Source: Clostridia bacterium (GTDB lineage Bacteria > Bacillota > Clostridia > Oscillospirales > Acutalibacteraceae). Taken from it: a DNA stretch of 64,000 nucleotides. Shown here in pieces: positions 63,883-64,000 of the stretch (its first letter is position 1; the number at the start of each line of letters is the position of its first letter). The notes under the pieces were generated by a model. It searched no databases. It was not told where the DNA came from and saw only the letters and a list, made by a program, of their open reading frames with translations. The position numbers and the translations under genes were made by a program. The stretch covers positions 59,640 through 123,639 of the forward strand of contig JAFVSK010000010.1 in NCBI GenBank assembly GCA_017503785.1. Reading direction: 5' to 3'.

Positions 63883-64000
63883 TAATCGGTCAAAACAACA
63901 ATTTTTCACAGCAACAGCGTTATACTCACTTGAAATACATACAGTATTTCTGCGTTCGCATGCCTTGTTGCCGTACAAAAATTGTTCGTTTTGACTTGTA
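63883..64000. repeat. MITE-like element with terminal inverted repeats, copy 2 (reaches the window edge)
   Basis: Left arm 63887-63915 and right arm 63967-63995 are imperfect inverted repeats (about 23 of 29 positions match by eye; both start GTCAAAAC read inwards). A central palindrome GAAATAC-ATACA-GTATTTC lies at 63932-63950. There is no open frame. It matches the repeat at 7877-7964 in inverted orientation. Confidence 0.75.

Overview
The window looks like chromosome from a spore-forming, Gram-positive Clostridia, probably an Oscillospirales/Ruminococcaceae-type gut bacterium. The evidence is PolC-type replicative polymerase, the MEP isoprenoid pathway (dxr, ispG), the pyrH-frr-uppS-cdsA-dxr-rseP-ispG-polC gene order, an alpha/beta small acid-soluble spore protein (SASP), sigma-G-like promoters, a DarA-type c-di-AMP receptor and sortase/cohesin/dockerin surface proteins. 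The assignment rests on gene content only; no rRNA is present.

Layout. 1-12144: a long minus-strand operon starting at pyrH and running through ribosome recycling, undecaprenyl-PP and CDP-DAG synthesis, MEP steps and RseP to polC and an rRNA methyltransferase cut by the window edge. 12245-21345: queH, an Sfp-type transferase, dut, an ABC exporter with a DUF1854 partner and a c-di-AMP receptor, a GNAT/oxidoreductase fusion with a divergent LacI-type regulator, and a CapA protein. 21419-34033: radical SAM/der/plsY/gpsA, yceD-rpmF, a small P-loop ATPase, pgi, a D,D-carboxypeptidase, a cupin, an MBL hydrolase, prs and hflX. 34034-34467: two short genes with sigma-G-like promoters, the second being the 5' half of a SASP gene.

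34458-51637 is a 17.2-kb, visibly A+T-richer integrative element that splits the SASP gene. The 3' half of the gene resumes at 51636. Joining the halves at a shared CT dinucleotide restores a 63-codon SASP in frame. This is what a large serine recombinase would leave, and one is encoded at the left end. All twelve recognised element genes lie on the minus strand. No relaxase, coupling protein or type IV secretion gene is visible. Cargo: an AbrB/HipA-like toxin-antitoxin pair, a helix-turn-helix-type element protein, a CAP-domain lipoprotein behind a structured RNA leader with a terminator/antiterminator, a small serine invertase, and a five-gene operon of a DUF2971 protein plus cohesin/dockerin/LPXTG-like surface proteins.

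The most striking feature is at 46804-46974. Two 34-bp perfect palindromes with a common 8-bp inner arm and opposite central dinucleotides (AC and GT) flank about 100 bp holding a strong promoter, immediately beside the invertase gene. In the sequenced orientation the promoter points away from the surface operon and into a hairpin followed by T residues. Inversion would aim it at the DUF2971/surface operon. I read this as a phase-variable promoter controlling a self-associating surface layer carried on a mobile element inside a sporulation gene.

51738-64000: sugar isomerase and two Gfo/Idh/MocA dehydrogenases with a divergent AraC regulator, tRNA-Gln(CTG), an ECF sigma operon with two membrane-anchored partners, a beta-lactamase-fold hydrolase, a second CapA protein and feoAB. 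A MITE-like repeat with terminal inverted repeats occurs downstream of feoB, with a more degenerate copy between rseP and dxr.
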